A DNA stretch of 64,000 nucleotides from Streptomyces sp. SAI-135 (GCF_029893805.1 NZ_JARXYP010000002.1:2294001-2358000), one strand, 5' to 3'. Counted from the stretch's first letter, positions 37,065-46,626 are shown. Notes: generated by a model from the sequence alone, not told the origin. A program made the numbers and translations.

Positions 37065-39058
37065 GTACCCCGTTTCCGTTCACGGCCGTCGTAGGCCAGG
37101 ACGACCTGCGGCTCGCGCTGCTGCTGAACGCCGTCTCACCGGCGGTCGGCGGAGTGCTGGTGCGCGGTGAGAAGGGCACCGCCAAGTCGACGGCGGTCCG
37201 TGCCCTGTCGGCGCTGCTGCCCGAGGTCGCCGTCGTCCCCGGCTGCCGGTTCTCCTGCGACCCGTCCGCCCCCGACCCCTCGTGCCCGGACGGCCCCCAC
37301 GAACCGGGGCCGGGCACCTCGCGGGCGTCCCGCATGGTCGAACTCCCCGTCGGCGCCTCCGAGGACCGGCTCGTCGGCGCCCTCGACATCGAGCGGGCGC
37401 TCGCGGAGGGCGTGAAGGCCTTCGAGCCGGGCCTCCTCGCCGACGCGCACCGCGGGATCCTCTACGTCGACGAGGTCAACCTCCTCCACGACCACCTCGT
37501 CGACCTGCTCCTCGACGCGGCCGCCATGGGGGCGTCGTACGTCGAGCGCGAGGGCGTCTCCGTGCGGCACGCCTCGAAGTTCCTGCTGGTCGGCACCATG
37601 AACCCCGAAGAGGGCGAGCTGCGGCCGCAGTTGCTCGACCGGTTCGGGCTGACCGTCGAGGTCGCGGCCTCGCGGGAGCCGGACCAGCGGGTGGAGGTCG
37701 TCCGGCGCAGGCTCGCGTACGACGACGACCCGGCGGGATTCGCGGCGCGCTGGTCGGACGAGGAGGCCGCCGTACGGCAACGGATCGTCGCCGCACGGGA
37801 GTTGCTGCCGTCGGTGCGGCTGGGTGACGGGGCGCTGCGGCAGATCGCGGCGACCTGTGCCGCGTTCGAGGTGGACGGCATGCGGGCCGACATCGTGATG
37901 GCGCGTACGGCGACCGCGCTGGCCGCGTGGGCCGGACGGACCGATGTGCTCGCGGAGGACGTGCGGCAGGCCGCGCTGCTCGCGCTGCCGCACCGCAGGC
38001 GCCGCAACCCCTTCGACGCGCCCGGGCTCGACGAGGACAAGCTCGACGAGACGCTGGAGGAGTTCAGCGGCTCCGACGACGATGACCAGCCGGATCCGGA
38101 CGGGCCCGGCGGAGGTGGCGGGCAGCCGCCGTCGTCGGACGGGCCGCAGTCCGACGGTGGCGGGTCCGGCGCTCAGCCGGAGGCCGGTGAGGACGGCGAG
38201 CCGCAGGCGTCCGGGTCCGGTGCCGGGGAGCAGGCCGCCGCACGGGCCTCCGAGCCCTTCCGCACGAAGGTGCTGAGCGTTCCCGGACTCGGGGACGGCG
38301 TCGCCGGGCGCCGGTCGCGGGCGCGGACCGAGCACGGGCGGACGACCGGGGCGCGGCGGCCCCGAGGAGCGCTCACCAAGCTGCACCTGGCGGCCACCGT
38401 GCAGGCGGCCGCCCCGCACCAGCGGGCCCGTGGCCGCTCGGGGCGCGGTCTCGTGGTCCGGCGTGACGATCTGCGGCAGGCGACGCGCGAGGGGCGCGAG
38501 GGCAACCTCGTGCTGTTCGTCGTCGACGCCTCGGGGTCGATGGCGGCGCGGCAGCGGATGAGCGCGGTCAAGGGGGCCGTGCTCTCCCTGCTCCTCGACG
38601 CGTACCAGCGGCGGGACAAGGTGGGTCTCGTGACGTTCCGGGGGTCGGCGGCGGAGGTCGCGCTGCCGCCGACGTCGTCGGTGGACGCGGCGGCGGCCCG
38701 GCTGGAGACACTGCCGACGGGGGGCCGTACCCCGCTCGCGGCCGGGCTGCTGCGGGCGCACGAGGTGCTGCGGGTGGAGCGGCTGCGGGATCCGGCGCGG
38801 CGGGCGCTGGTCGTGCTGGTGACGGACGGCAGGGCCACCGGTGGGCCCGAGCCGGTCGCGCTCGCGGGGCGCGCGGCCCGGCTGTTCGCCGCGGAGGGCG
38901 TCGCCTCGGTGGTCGTGGACTGCGAGTCCGGGCCGGTACGGCTGGGGCTCGCCGGGCAGCTCGCCGGCGAACTGGGCGGGACCGCGGTGACGCTGGACGA
39001 GTTGCGGGCCGACTCGATCGCCGGACTGGTGAAGGACGTACAGAGGAGGGCCGCGTAA
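37061..39058 (+). CDS. Magnesium/cobalt chelatase ATPase subunit, ChlI-ChlD fusion type
   Basis: 665-residue protein. Residues about 5-330 form an AAA+ module with Walker A GEKGTAKST (about 36-44), LYVDEVNLL and VGTMNPEEGELRPQLLDRFGL. A Pro/Gly/Asp-rich linker follows, then a von Willebrand A domain with MIDAS VVDASGSM near residue 495 and a later VTDGRATGG. It is expected to power cobalt insertion together with CobN, replacing separate CobS and CobT. GTG overlaps the cobN stop and the gene joins cobO by TAATG. Confidence 0.92.
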
Positions 39059-39657
39059 TGCCGCAGGGACAGCCGAGTGTGGTGCCGGACGACGGACTGA
39101 CGACGCGGCAGCGGCGGAACCGGCCGCTGGTCGTCGTGCACACCGGGATCGGCAAGGGCAAGTCCACCGCCGCCTTCGGGCTCGCGCTGCGGGCCTGGAA
39201 CCAGGGGTGGCCCATCGGGGTGTTCCAGTTCGTCAAGTCGGCGAAGTGGAAGGTCGGCGAGGAGAACGCGCTGCGGGTGCTCGGGGCGTCCGGGGAGGGC
39301 GGGTCCGTCGACTGGCACAAGATGGGCGAGGGCTGGTCCTGGGTCCAGCGTGATGCCCAGATGGACAACGAGGAGAAGGCCCGGGAGGGCTGGGAGCAGG
39401 TCAAGCGGGACCTCGCCGCCGAGACGTACAAGCTGTACGTGCTCGACGAGTTCGCCTACCCGATGCACTGGGGGTGGGTGGACACGGACGAGGTCGTGGA
39501 CGTGCTGCGGAACCGGCCGGGTACGCAGCATGTCGTGATCACCGGGCGGAACGCGCCCGAGAAGCTCGTCGACTTCGCCGATCTCGTCACCGACATGTCC
39601 AAGGTCAAGCACCCGATGGACGCGGGGCAGAAGGGGCAGCGGGGTATCGAGTGGTGA
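39058..39657 (+). CDS. cobO: Cob(I)yrinic acid a,c-diamide adenosyltransferase CobO
   Basis: 199-residue P-loop adenosyltransferase: GIGKGKSTAAFGLALRAW near residues 32-50, FQFVKSAKWKVGEENAL and DEFAYPMHWGWV, and the typical HPMDAGQKGQRGIEW ending. It transfers the adenosyl group from ATP to Co(I) of the corrinoid. ATG overlaps the preceding stop (TAATG) and its TGA overlaps the cobB start region. Confidence 0.94.
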   Translation: MPQGQPSVVPDDGLTTRQRRNRPLVVVHTGIGKGKSTAAFGLALRAWNQGWPIGVFQFVKSAKWKVGEENALRVLGASGEGGSVDWHKMGEGWSWVQRDAQMDNEEKAREGWEQVKRDLAAETYKLYVLDEFAYPMHWGWVDTDEVVDVLRNRPGTQHVVITGRNAPEKLVDFADLVTDMSKVKHPMDAGQKGQRGIEW

Positions 39658-41211
39658 TGTCCTCCTCCGTTTCCGTCCCTCGGCTGGTCATCGCCGCGCC
39701 GTCCTCCGGCAGCGGCAAGACCACCGTCGCCACGGGTCTGATGGCCGCGTTCGCCGCGCGGGGGCTCGCCGTGTCCCCGCACAAGGTGGGGCCGGACTAC
39801 ATCGATCCCGGGTACCACGCGCTCGCGAGCGGGCGGGTGGGGCGGAATCTCGACGCGTACCTGTGCGGTCCTGAGCTGGTGGCTCCGCTGTTCCTGCACG
39901 GGGCACGGGGAGCCGACATCGCCGTCGTCGAGGGCGTGATGGGGATGTTCGACGGGGCCGCGGGCGAGGGTGAACTGGCGTCCACCCGCCCATGTCGCCA
40001 AGCTGCTGCGGGCGCCTGTGGTGCTGGTCGTCGACGCCTCGTCGCAGTCCCGGTCCGTGGCCGCTCTGGTGCACGGGTTCGCTTCGTGGGATCCGGAGGT
40101 GCGGGTCGGGGGCGTGATCCTCAACAAGGTCGCCTCCGATCGGCACGAGGCGTTGCTGCGGGAGGCGCTGGAGTCGGCCGGGGTGCCGGTGTTCGGGGTG
40201 CTGCGGCGGGTGGAACAGGTGGACACGCCGTCCCGGCATCTGGGGTTGGTGCCGGTGGCGGAGCGGCGGGGGAATGCGGTCGACTCCGTCGCGGCGATGG
40301 CGGAGCAGGTGCGTGCCGGGTGTGATCTCGAGGGGCTGATGGCGCTGGCTCGGGGCGCCGGTGCGTTGTCCTGTGCGGCCTGGGACGCGGCTGAGGTCCT
40401 GGCTTCCTCGCCCCCGCCGCCCCTACCCGTCCCGTCCCCAGGGGCTGCCGCCCCTTCGACCCCGCTCCCGGGGGCGCTGCCCCCGGACCCCCGCTCCTCA
40501 AACGCCGGAGGGGCTGAATTGGCGCGAACGCCGGAGCGGATGGATTCGGAGCAGGTCACCCACACAGGGGCGCGGGGAACTGCGCGCCCAGCCCCCACTC
40601 AGCCGCACCCACCCGTCGTCGCGGTCGCCGGCGGACCCGCCTTCACCTTCTCCTACGCCGAGCACTCCGAGCTGCTCACCGCGGCCGGTGCCGAGGTCGT
40701 CGTCTTCGACCCCCTGCGCGACGAGCAACTGCCGCACAGGACGAGCGGGTTGGTCATCGGGGGCGGGTTCCCCGAGGTCTACGCCGCCGACCTGTCCGCC
40801 AACGAACCGCTACGCAAGGCCGTTTCGGCCCTCGCGGAGACCGGAGCCCCCGTCGCCGCCGAGTGTGCCGGGCTGCTGTATCTGTCCCGGGAGCTGGACG
40901 GGCAGCCCATGTGCGGGGTGCTCGACGCGTCGGCGCGGATGGCGGAGAAGCTCACGCTCGGGTACCGCGACGCCGTGGCCGTCAGCGACAGTTCGCTGGC
41001 TGTCGCCGGGACGCGGATGCGCGGACACGAGTTCCACCGGACCGTGGTGGAGCCGGGGGCGGGGGACGCGGCGGCCTGGGGTGTGCGGGTGCCCCGGCGG
41101 CGGCTCGAAGGTTTTGTACAGCGTGGTGTGCACGCGAGTTATCTGCACACGCACTGGGCGTCCGAGCCCGGTGTCGCCCGTCGGTTCGTGGAGAGGTGCC
41201 GGACGTCATGA
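39657..41211 (+). pseudogene. cobB: Cobyrinate a,c-diamide synthase, frameshifted by one base
   Basis: CobB-type amidotransferase split into two frames. The first, from ATG 39657, holds APSSGSGKTTVATGL and HKVGPDYIDPGYH and runs to GEGELAST. The second resumes AHVAKLLRAPVVLVVDASSQSRSVAALVHGF at 39988 and continues to 41211. One extra C in the run at 39985-39987 (tccaccc) breaks the conserved STAHVAKLL. The C-terminal GATase-like domain (GAPVAAECAGLLYLS) is intact. Without the frameshift the protein would be about 517 residues, including a roughly 70-residue linker built of intergenic repeats (about residues 250-318). Either a sequencing error or a real lesion; the rest of the gene shows no decay. 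Confidence 0.85.
40427..40600 (+). repeat. Repeat-derived insertion in the cobB linker
   Basis: A block of intergenic-type repeats in frame within cobB: GCTCCTCAAACGCCGGAGGG (a common Streptomyces repeat), and the 20-mer AGGGGCGCGGGGAACTGCGC at 40566-40585, perfect to two intergenic copies at 26951 and 27245. It encodes a Pro/Ala/Gly-rich linker between the two CobB domains. Confidence 0.8.
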
Positions 41212-41942
41212 GCAGCAGCAGGTTGGTCGGGGTCGGGGTCGGGCCCGGGGATCCGGAGCTGGTGACCGTCAAGGGGGTCAACGCCCTGCGCGCCGCCGAC
41301 GTGGTCGTCGTTCCGGTCATGGACACCGGGGAGCGGGGCCGGGCCGAGGCGACCGTGCTGCACTACGTGCCGCAGGAGAAGGTCGTACGGGTCGTCTTCG
41401 CCCTCAACGAGCGCACCGATCACGGTCGGCGCGAGGCCGCGTGGGACGCGGCCGGGGAGCGGGTGGCGCAGTTGCTCGCCGCGCACGCGTCCGTCGCCTT
41501 CGCGACCATCGGCGACCCCAACGTCTACTCCACCTTCACCTATCTCGCCCACACCATCGGCGCGCTCGTGCCTGGCGTCGTCGTCGAGACGGTGCCCGGC
41601 ATCACCGCCATGCAGGATCTCGCGGCGCGTTCCGGGGCCGTGCTGACCGAGGGCACCGAGCCGCTGACCCTCGTGCCCGTGACGGCCGGTTCGGCCGTGC
41701 TCAAGGACGCGCTCGCCGGGCCCGGGACGGTCGTGGCGTACAAGTTCGGGCGGCAGGCCGCCGAGGTGGCCGAGGCGCTCCGGGAGACCGGGCGGATAGA
41801 GGACGCCGTATGGGGATCCGCGCTGGGCCTTGAGGGCGAGTCCATCCGGTCCGCCGCCGAGCTCGACGGGGTTCCCCTGCCGTACCTCTCCACCCTGATC
41901 GCGCCCGCGCGGCGGGACGGCACCCGGGGCGGCAAGTTGTGA
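41208..41942 (+). CDS. cobI: Precorrin-2 C20-methyltransferase CobI
   Basis: 244-residue SAM-dependent tetrapyrrole methylase. The N-terminal GVGVGPGDPELVTVKGVNAL and the TIGDPNVYSTFTYLAH motif are typical; ETVPGITAMQDLAARSG is the SAM-site loop. It methylates C20 of precorrin-2 to give precorrin-3A. ATG overlaps the cobB stop (ATGA). It is the last gene of the riboswitch-led cob block; a ZIP gene converges on it 26 bases downstream. Confidence 0.94.
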   Translation: MSSSRLVGVGVGPGDPELVTVKGVNALRAADVVVVPVMDTGERGRAEATVLHYVPQEKVVRVVFALNERTDHGRREAAWDAAGERVAQLLAAHASVAFATIGDPNVYSTFTYLAHTIGALVPGVVVETVPGITAMQDLAARSGAVLTEGTEPLTLVPVTAGSAVLKDALAGPGTVVAYKFGRQAAEVAEALRETGRIEDAVWGSALGLEGESIRSAAELDGVPLPYLSTLIAPARRDGTRGGKL

Positions 41943-41968
41943 GGCCCGTCAGAGGGGCGGCGGCCGGG

Positions 41969-42697
41969 TCAGCCGGCCAGCCCCACCACCAGCCAGATGA
42001 AGCCGACGCCCGCGACCGTGCACAGCAGGGTCGAGCGGGCGGGGTGTTCGTGGTGCGCCTCGGGGAGGATCTCGGCCGCCGCGAGATAGAGGAGTGCGCC
42101 GCCGAAGAGGCCGAGATAGCCGCCGAGCAGGCCCTCCGGGATGGTCACGAACGACGTCGAGGCGGCGCCCAGCACCGGGGCCGCCGCATCCGCGAAGAGC
42201 ATGGTCAGCGCTCTGCGGCGGGCGTTTCCGTACAGGCTCGTGATCGTGTACGTGTTGAAGCCGTCCGCGAAGTCGTGGGCCACCACCGCGAGCGCGACCG
42301 CCGTGCCCATGCCGCCGCCCACCTGGAAGGCCGCGCCGATGGCCACGCCGTCCATGGCGCTGTGCCCGACCATCGCGGCCGCCGCCGTGAGGCCGACCTC
42401 GGGCACCCGGCCGTTGTGCTCCTCGCCGCCGTGCGCGGCCTGGCGGGCGGCCAGCAGGCGTTCCACCAGATGGGCCAGCAGGAAGCCGGTCACGAACAGG
42501 AGCAGGGCGGCTGGCACGCCGAAGACCTCGTCGCCGGCCGCGTGCAGCGCCTCCGGCAGCAGGTCCAGGCCGACCACGCCGAGCATCAGCCCGCCGGCCA
42601 GGCCGAGGACCAGATGACGGCGGTCGGTCACCCGCTGTGCCGTCCAGCCGCCGGCCAGCGTCATCAGGAACGCGCCGAGCGCGACGAAGACCGCCAT
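41969..42697 (-). CDS. ZIP family metal transporter
   Basis: 242-residue polytopic protein with the ZIP helix pair: HSAMDGVAIGAAFQVGGGMGTAVALAVVAHDFADGFNTYTI, whose His/Asp/Glu residues bind metal, and LPEALHAAGDEVFG. ZIP proteins import divalent metals (Zn, Fe, Mn, Co). Its position inside the cobalamin cluster but on the opposite strand suggests cobalt or zinc supply to the pathway, which is inference. ATG at 42697; upstream is divergent to cobM. The His-rich loop AAHGGEEHN may be the metal-sensing segment. Confidence 0.85.
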   Translation of the reverse strand: MAVFVALGAFLMTLAGGWTAQRVTDRRHLVLGLAGGLMLGVVGLDLLPEALHAAGDEVFGVPAALLLFVTGFLLAHLVERLLAARQAAHGGEEHNGRVPEVGLTAAAAMVGHSAMDGVAIGAAFQVGGGMGTAVALAVVAHDFADGFNTYTITSLYGNARRRALTMLFADAAAPVLGAASTSFVTIPEGLLGGYLGLFGGALLYLAAAEILPEAHHEHPARSTLLCTVAGVGFIWLVVGLAG

Positions 42698-42763
42698 AGG
42701 GCCTTGGTATCCGATCAACCCCCGTTCGCGCACATCCGGCCACCGCGCCGACCGCGGCCGTAA

Positions 42764-42785
42764 GACCTTTTTCCGACCTTTTGTG
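42764..42785 (+). promoter_or_regulatory. 11-bp direct repeat upstream of cobM
   Basis: GACCTTTTTCC (42764-42774) is followed at once by GACCTTTTGTG (42775-42785), an AT-richer tandem motif in the ZIP/cobM divergent space just before the cobM ribosome site. Possible operator; no regulator assigned. Confidence 0.35.
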
Positions 42786-42803
42786 ATGAGAGGACCGATT
42801 TCC

Positions 42804-43625
42804 ATGGCCGTTGCCCCCACCGGCAAGGTGACCTTCGTCGGTGCCGGCCCCGGCGCCGCCGATCTGCTGACGTTCCGGGCCGCGCGCGCCATCGCCGAGG
42901 CCGACGTCGTGATCTGGGCCGCGAGCCTGGTGCAGGCGGAGGTTCTCGAGCACGCGCGTGAGGACGCGGAGATCCTCGACTCGGCGACCATGTCGCTGGA
43001 GGACGTGGTCGCCGTGTACGAGCGGGCGCGCGAGGAGGGTCTCAGGGTGGCTCGCATCCACTCCGGGGACCCCGCCCTGTGGGGCGGCACGCAGGAGCAG
43101 CTCGACCGGTGCGCCCGGATCGGCATCGCCACCGAGGTCGTGCCCGGGGTCTCCGCCTTCTCGGCGGTCGCCGCGCTCGCGCAGCGCGAGCTCACCATCC
43201 CCGAGGTCGCGCAGTCCGTGGTGCTCACCCGGCTCGGCGGCGGCAAGACGCCCATGCCGCCCGGCGAGGAGGTGCGGGAGTTCGCCAAGCACGGCACCAC
43301 CATGGCGATCTTCCTGTCCGCCGCGCGCAGCGGACAGCTGGTGCGGGAGCTGCTGGAGGGCGGCTATCCGACGTCCACGCCGGTCGTCGTCGCGTACCAG
43401 GCGACCTGGCCGGAGGAACTGGTCGTGCGCTGCACGATCGAGACGCTGGAGGAGACCGTCAAGGAGCACAAGCTGTGGAAGCACACGCTGTTCCTGGTCG
43501 GCCCGGCGCTGGACTCCGAGGGCACCCGCTCGCACCTCTACCACCCCGGTCACTTCCACGGGTACCGCAAGGCCGACCCGGAGGCCCGGCGGGCGCTGCG
43601 GGCGGCGAAGGGCGCCGGGACGTGA
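42804..43625 (+). CDS. cobM: Precorrin-4 C11-methyltransferase CobM
   Basis: 273-residue SAM-dependent methylase with TFVGAGPGAADLLTFRAARAI, the HSGDPALWGGTQEQ loop and VVPGVSAFSAVAALAQREL, and the later HGTTMAIFLSAARSG and FHGYRKADPEARRALR ending. It methylates C11 of precorrin-4. The ATG at 42804 has GAGAGGA nine bases upstream; an upstream in-frame ATG at 42786 is less likely. The gene starts the second cob transcription unit. Confidence 0.93.
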   Translation: MAVAPTGKVTFVGAGPGAADLLTFRAARAIAEADVVIWAASLVQAEVLEHAREDAEILDSATMSLEDVVAVYERAREEGLRVARIHSGDPALWGGTQEQLDRCARIGIATEVVPGVSAFSAVAALAQRELTIPEVAQSVVLTRLGGGKTPMPPGEEVREFAKHGTTMAIFLSAARSGQLVRELLEGGYPTSTPVVVAYQATWPEELVVRCTIETLEETVKEHKLWKHTLFLVGPALDSEGTRSHLYHPGHFHGYRKADPEARRALRAAKGAGT

Positions 43626-44938
43626 TCACGGTCGTGGGTACGGGGGTGTCGGCGGCGCCCGCGGAGGCTCTCGCCGGGGCCGGGCTGGTCGTGGGCGGGC
43701 GGCGGCATCTGGACGCGGTGGCGGTGCCCGTGGAGGCCGAGCGGGTCGTTCTCGGACCGCTGGCACCGGCGTTGGACGTCATCGAGCGGCATCTCGACAA
43801 GGGCAGCCGGGTCGTCGTGCTGGCCTCCGGTGATCCGGGGTTCTTCGGGATCGTGCGGGTGCTGGCGGAGCGGTTCGGGGCGGGGGCGTTGGATGTGCGG
43901 CCCGGTGTGTCCTCCGTGGCCGCCGCGTTCGCGCGGGTGGGGGTGCCGTGGGACGACGCGGTGGTGGTCAGCGCGCACGGGCGGGATCTGCGGACGGCGG
44001 TGAACGTGTGCCGGGCTCGGCCGAAGGTTGCGGTGCTGACGGGGCCCGGGGCCGGGCCTGCGGAGTTGGGAGCTGCGCTAGGGGGTGCCGGAGAAGGCAG
44101 TCGGGCGGCTGCGGTGCCGTCGGGGCTGGTCGCGCCCCGCGGCGGAGCCGCAGATCGATGCAGCCCCGCCCCCCTGGGGCGCGTACTCCTCGTTGCCTCT
44201 GCCCTCGGCACCGAGGACGAGCGTGTCGAGCGGGTGACCCCCGCCGAAGCCGCCACCCGGGACTGGGGTTCCGGTGTGAGTGTCGTGCTGTGTCTCGACG
44301 AGTCCCGGCTCCTCGGCGGTGTGCGGACGGTTGCCGGACCTCCCCCCGCCCCGTCCCGATGGGCCCTGGAAGAACGCGAGTTCACGCACCGCGACTCGAT
44401 GATCACCAAGTTCGAGGTGCGGGCGCTCGCGCTCGCGCGGCTCGGGCCGCGGCTCGGGGAGCTGGTGTGGGACGTCGGTGCGGGGTCCGGGTCCGTGGCC
44501 GTGGAGTGTGCGCGGCTCGGTGCCGCCGTCGTCGCCGTCGAGAAGGCCGCCGACGGAGTCGAGCGGATCCGTGCCAACGCGGCCTCGCACGGAGTCGACG
44601 TCCAGGTCGTCCACGGCTCCGCGCCCGACGCCCTCGCCGGTCTGGACGATCCCGACGCCGTGTTCGTCGGTGGCGGCGGGCGTGAACTGCCCGGGATCGT
44701 CGCCGCCTGTGCCCGCCGGGCCCGGCGGAGCGTGGTCGTGGCGATGGCCGCGCTGGACCGGGTGCCGGCCGTGCGCGCGGCCCTCACCGAAGCCGGGCTG
44801 GACTGCGACGGCGTACTGCTCCAGTCGTCCCGGCTGGCGCCGCTGCCCGGGGACGTCACCCGGCTCGCGGCGACCAACCCGGTTTTCCTGCTGTGGGGCG
44901 TCAGAAACCCCGTGTATCGAGAGGGAGTTGCTCAGTGA
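43622..44938 (+). CDS. cobL: Precorrin-6Y C5,15-methyltransferase (decarboxylating) CobL
   Basis: 438-residue fusion of CbiE (about 1-200) and CbiT (about 245-438). CbiE has VVLASGDPGFFGIVRVLAERFG and SVAAAFARVGVPWDDAVVVSAHG; CbiT has VWDVGAGSGSVAVECARLG with a SAM site and the FVGGGGRELPGIV loop. It methylates C5 and C15 and decarboxylates the acetate at C12. The GTG overlaps the cobM stop (GTGA). Residues about 153-185 are an Ala/Gly/Pro-rich insertion resembling Streptomyces intergenic repeat DNA (44081-44175). Confidence 0.93.
   Translation: MITVVGTGVSAAPAEALAGAGLVVGGRRHLDAVAVPVEAERVVLGPLAPALDVIERHLDKGSRVVVLASGDPGFFGIVRVLAERFGAGALDVRPGVSSVAAAFARVGVPWDDAVVVSAHGRDLRTAVNVCRARPKVAVLTGPGAGPAELGAALGGAGEGSRAAAVPSGLVAPRGGAADRCSPAPLGRVLLVASALGTEDERVERVTPAEAATRDWGSGVSVVLCLDESRLLGGVRTVAGPPPAPSRWALEEREFTHRDSMITKFEVRALALARLGPRLGELVWDVGAGSGSVAVECARLGAAVVAVEKAADGVERIRANAASHGVDVQVVHGSAPDALAGLDDPDAVFVGGGGRELPGIVAACARRARRSVVVAMAALDRVPAVRAALTEAGLDCDGVLLQSSRLAPLPGDVTRLAATNPVFLLWGVRNPVYREGVAQ
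44081..44175 (+). repeat. Repeat-derived insertion in cobL
   Basis: The stretch containing GTCGCGCCCCGCGGCGGAGC, then CGCAGATCGATGCAGCCCCG and CCCCCTGGGGCGCG, looks like the common Streptomyces palindromic intergenic repeat. It is read in frame and encodes an extra Gly/Ala/Arg-rich segment inside the CbiE half of CobL. Confidence 0.65.
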
Positions 44939-46626
44939 TCGGCCTTATTTCCGCCACCGCGGCGGGGGCGGCGGCACGTGACCGGCTGGCCGCGGCATGG
45001 CCGGACCGCACGCGCGTGTACGACGGACCCGTGGGGGACGCCGTACGGCGGGCGTTCGCGGAGTGCGAGCAGCTCGTGTGCTTCCTGGCCACGGGGGCGG
45101 TCGTCCGCCTGGTCGCGCCGCTGCTCGGCGACAAGGCGTCCGACCCGGGTGTGGTGTGTGTCGACGAGGGCGGCCGGTTCGCCGTGTCCCTGGTCGGCGG
45201 GCACGGCGGTGGGGCCAACGAACTCGCCCGTGAGGTCGGGGCGTTGCTCGGTGCCGAGCCCGTGGTGACGACGGCGACCGACGCGGTCGGGGTACCGGGC
45301 CTTGACACGCTCGGGCTGCCGGTGGAGGGCGCGGTGGCCGCCGTGTCGCGGGCCCTGCTGGACGGGGAGCCCGTCGCCCTGCACAACGAGTCGCGCTGGC
45401 CGCTGCCTGCGCTGCCGGTCGCCCCGGAGGGGACGTACGGCATCCGGGTCACGGACCGGCTCGTCGAGCTCTCCCAGCAGGAGGTCGTGCTGCGTCCGCC
45501 CACGCTCGTGGTCGGCGTCGGCGCCTCCAAGGGCGCGCCCACCGAGGAGGTGCTGGAGCTGATCGAGGGATCGCTGCGGGAGGCCGGGCTGTCCCCCCGC
45601 AGTGTCGCCGCGCTGGCCACCGTGGACGCCAAGGCCGAGGAGCCGGGGATCGTCGCGGCGGCCGAGCGGCTCGGCGTGCCCCTGGTCACCCACACCGCCG
45701 AGGAGCTGGCCGCCGTCCAGGTGCCCAACCCGTCGGACGCGCCCCTGGCCGCCGTCGGCACACCGTCGGTCGCGGAGGCCGCCGCACTGATCGGCGGCGG
45801 TGAACTCCTCGTCCCCAAGCGCAAGTCCGCCGCCTCCCCCGCCATGGCGACCTGCGCGGTCGTACGGCGTCCCGCGCGCGGCCGGCTCGCGGTCGTGGGA
45901 CTGGGTCCCGGCGCGCGGGACCTCCTCACGCCCCGCGCGAGGGCGGAGCTCCAGCGGGCCTCGGTGCTGGTCGGGCTCGACCAGTACGTCGACCAGATCC
46001 GCGATCTGCTGCGGCCCGGGACCCGGATCCTGGAGTCGGGCCTGGGGGCCGAGGAGGAGCGGGCCCGCACGGCCGTCGAGGAGGCCCGCAAGGGCCAGGC
46101 GGTCGCGCTCATCGGCAGCGGGGACGCCGGTGTGTACGCCATGGCCTCCCCCGCGCTCGCCGAGGCCTCCGACGACATCGACGTGATCGGCGTCCCCGGA
46201 GTGACCGCGGCGCTCGCGGCGGCCGCGATCCTCGGTGCCCCGCTGGGCCACGACCACGTGTCCATCAGCCTGTCCGACCTGCACACGCCGTGGGAGGTCA
46301 TCGAGCGCCGGGTGCGCGCGGCGGCCGAGGCGGACATCGTGGTCACCTTCTACAACCCCCGTTCCCGGGGCCGGGACTGGCAGCTGCCCAAGGCGCTCGC
46401 GATCCTCGCCGAGCACCGGGAGCCGGCCACGCCGGTCGGGGTCGTACGGAACGCGTCACGGCCGGACGAGTCCGGCCGGCTGACGACTCTGGCCGCGCTG
46501 GACCCGGCGACCGTCGACATGATGACGGTCGTGACCGTGGGCAACACCGCGACCCGTGACATCGCGGGGCGCATGGTGACCCCGCGCGGCTACCGCTGGC
46601 AGACGTCGGAGGAGGGCTCGCAGTGA
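44935..46626 (+). CDS. cobJ: CbiG-CobJ fusion (cobalt-precorrin/precorrin-3B C17-methyltransferase)
   Basis: 563-residue two-domain protein. Residues about 1-310 resemble CbiG: FLATGAVVRLVAPLLGDKASDPGVVC and VVGVGASKGAPTEEVLELIE. Residues about 320-563 are CobJ, with LAVVGLGPGARDLLTPRARAELQ, VALIGSGDAGVYAMASPALAEAS and VFTFYNPRSRGRDWQ-like segments (here VVTFYNPRSRGRDWQ). CbiG belongs to the anaerobic ring-contraction route and opens the delta-lactone; CobJ methylates C17. The fusion is typical of actinobacteria. GTG overlaps the cobL stop. Confidence 0.92.
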   Translation: MIGLISATAAGAAARDRLAAAWPDRTRVYDGPVGDAVRRAFAECEQLVCFLATGAVVRLVAPLLGDKASDPGVVCVDEGGRFAVSLVGGHGGGANELAREVGALLGAEPVVTTATDAVGVPGLDTLGLPVEGAVAAVSRALLDGEPVALHNESRWPLPALPVAPEGTYGIRVTDRLVELSQQEVVLRPPTLVVGVGASKGAPTEEVLELIEGSLREAGLSPRSVAALATVDAKAEEPGIVAAAERLGVPLVTHTAEELAAVQVPNPSDAPLAAVGTPSVAEAAALIGGGELLVPKRKSAASPAMATCAVVRRPARGRLAVVGLGPGARDLLTPRARAELQRASVLVGLDQYVDQIRDLLRPGTRILESGLGAEEERARTAVEEARKGQAVALIGSGDAGVYAMASPALAEASDDIDVIGVPGVTAALAAAAILGAPLGHDHVSISLSDLHTPWEVIERRVRAAAEADIVVTFYNPRSRGRDWQLPKALAILAEHREPATPVGVVRNASRPDESGRLTTLAALDPATVDMMTVVTVGNTATRDIAGRMVTPRGYRWQTSEEGSQ

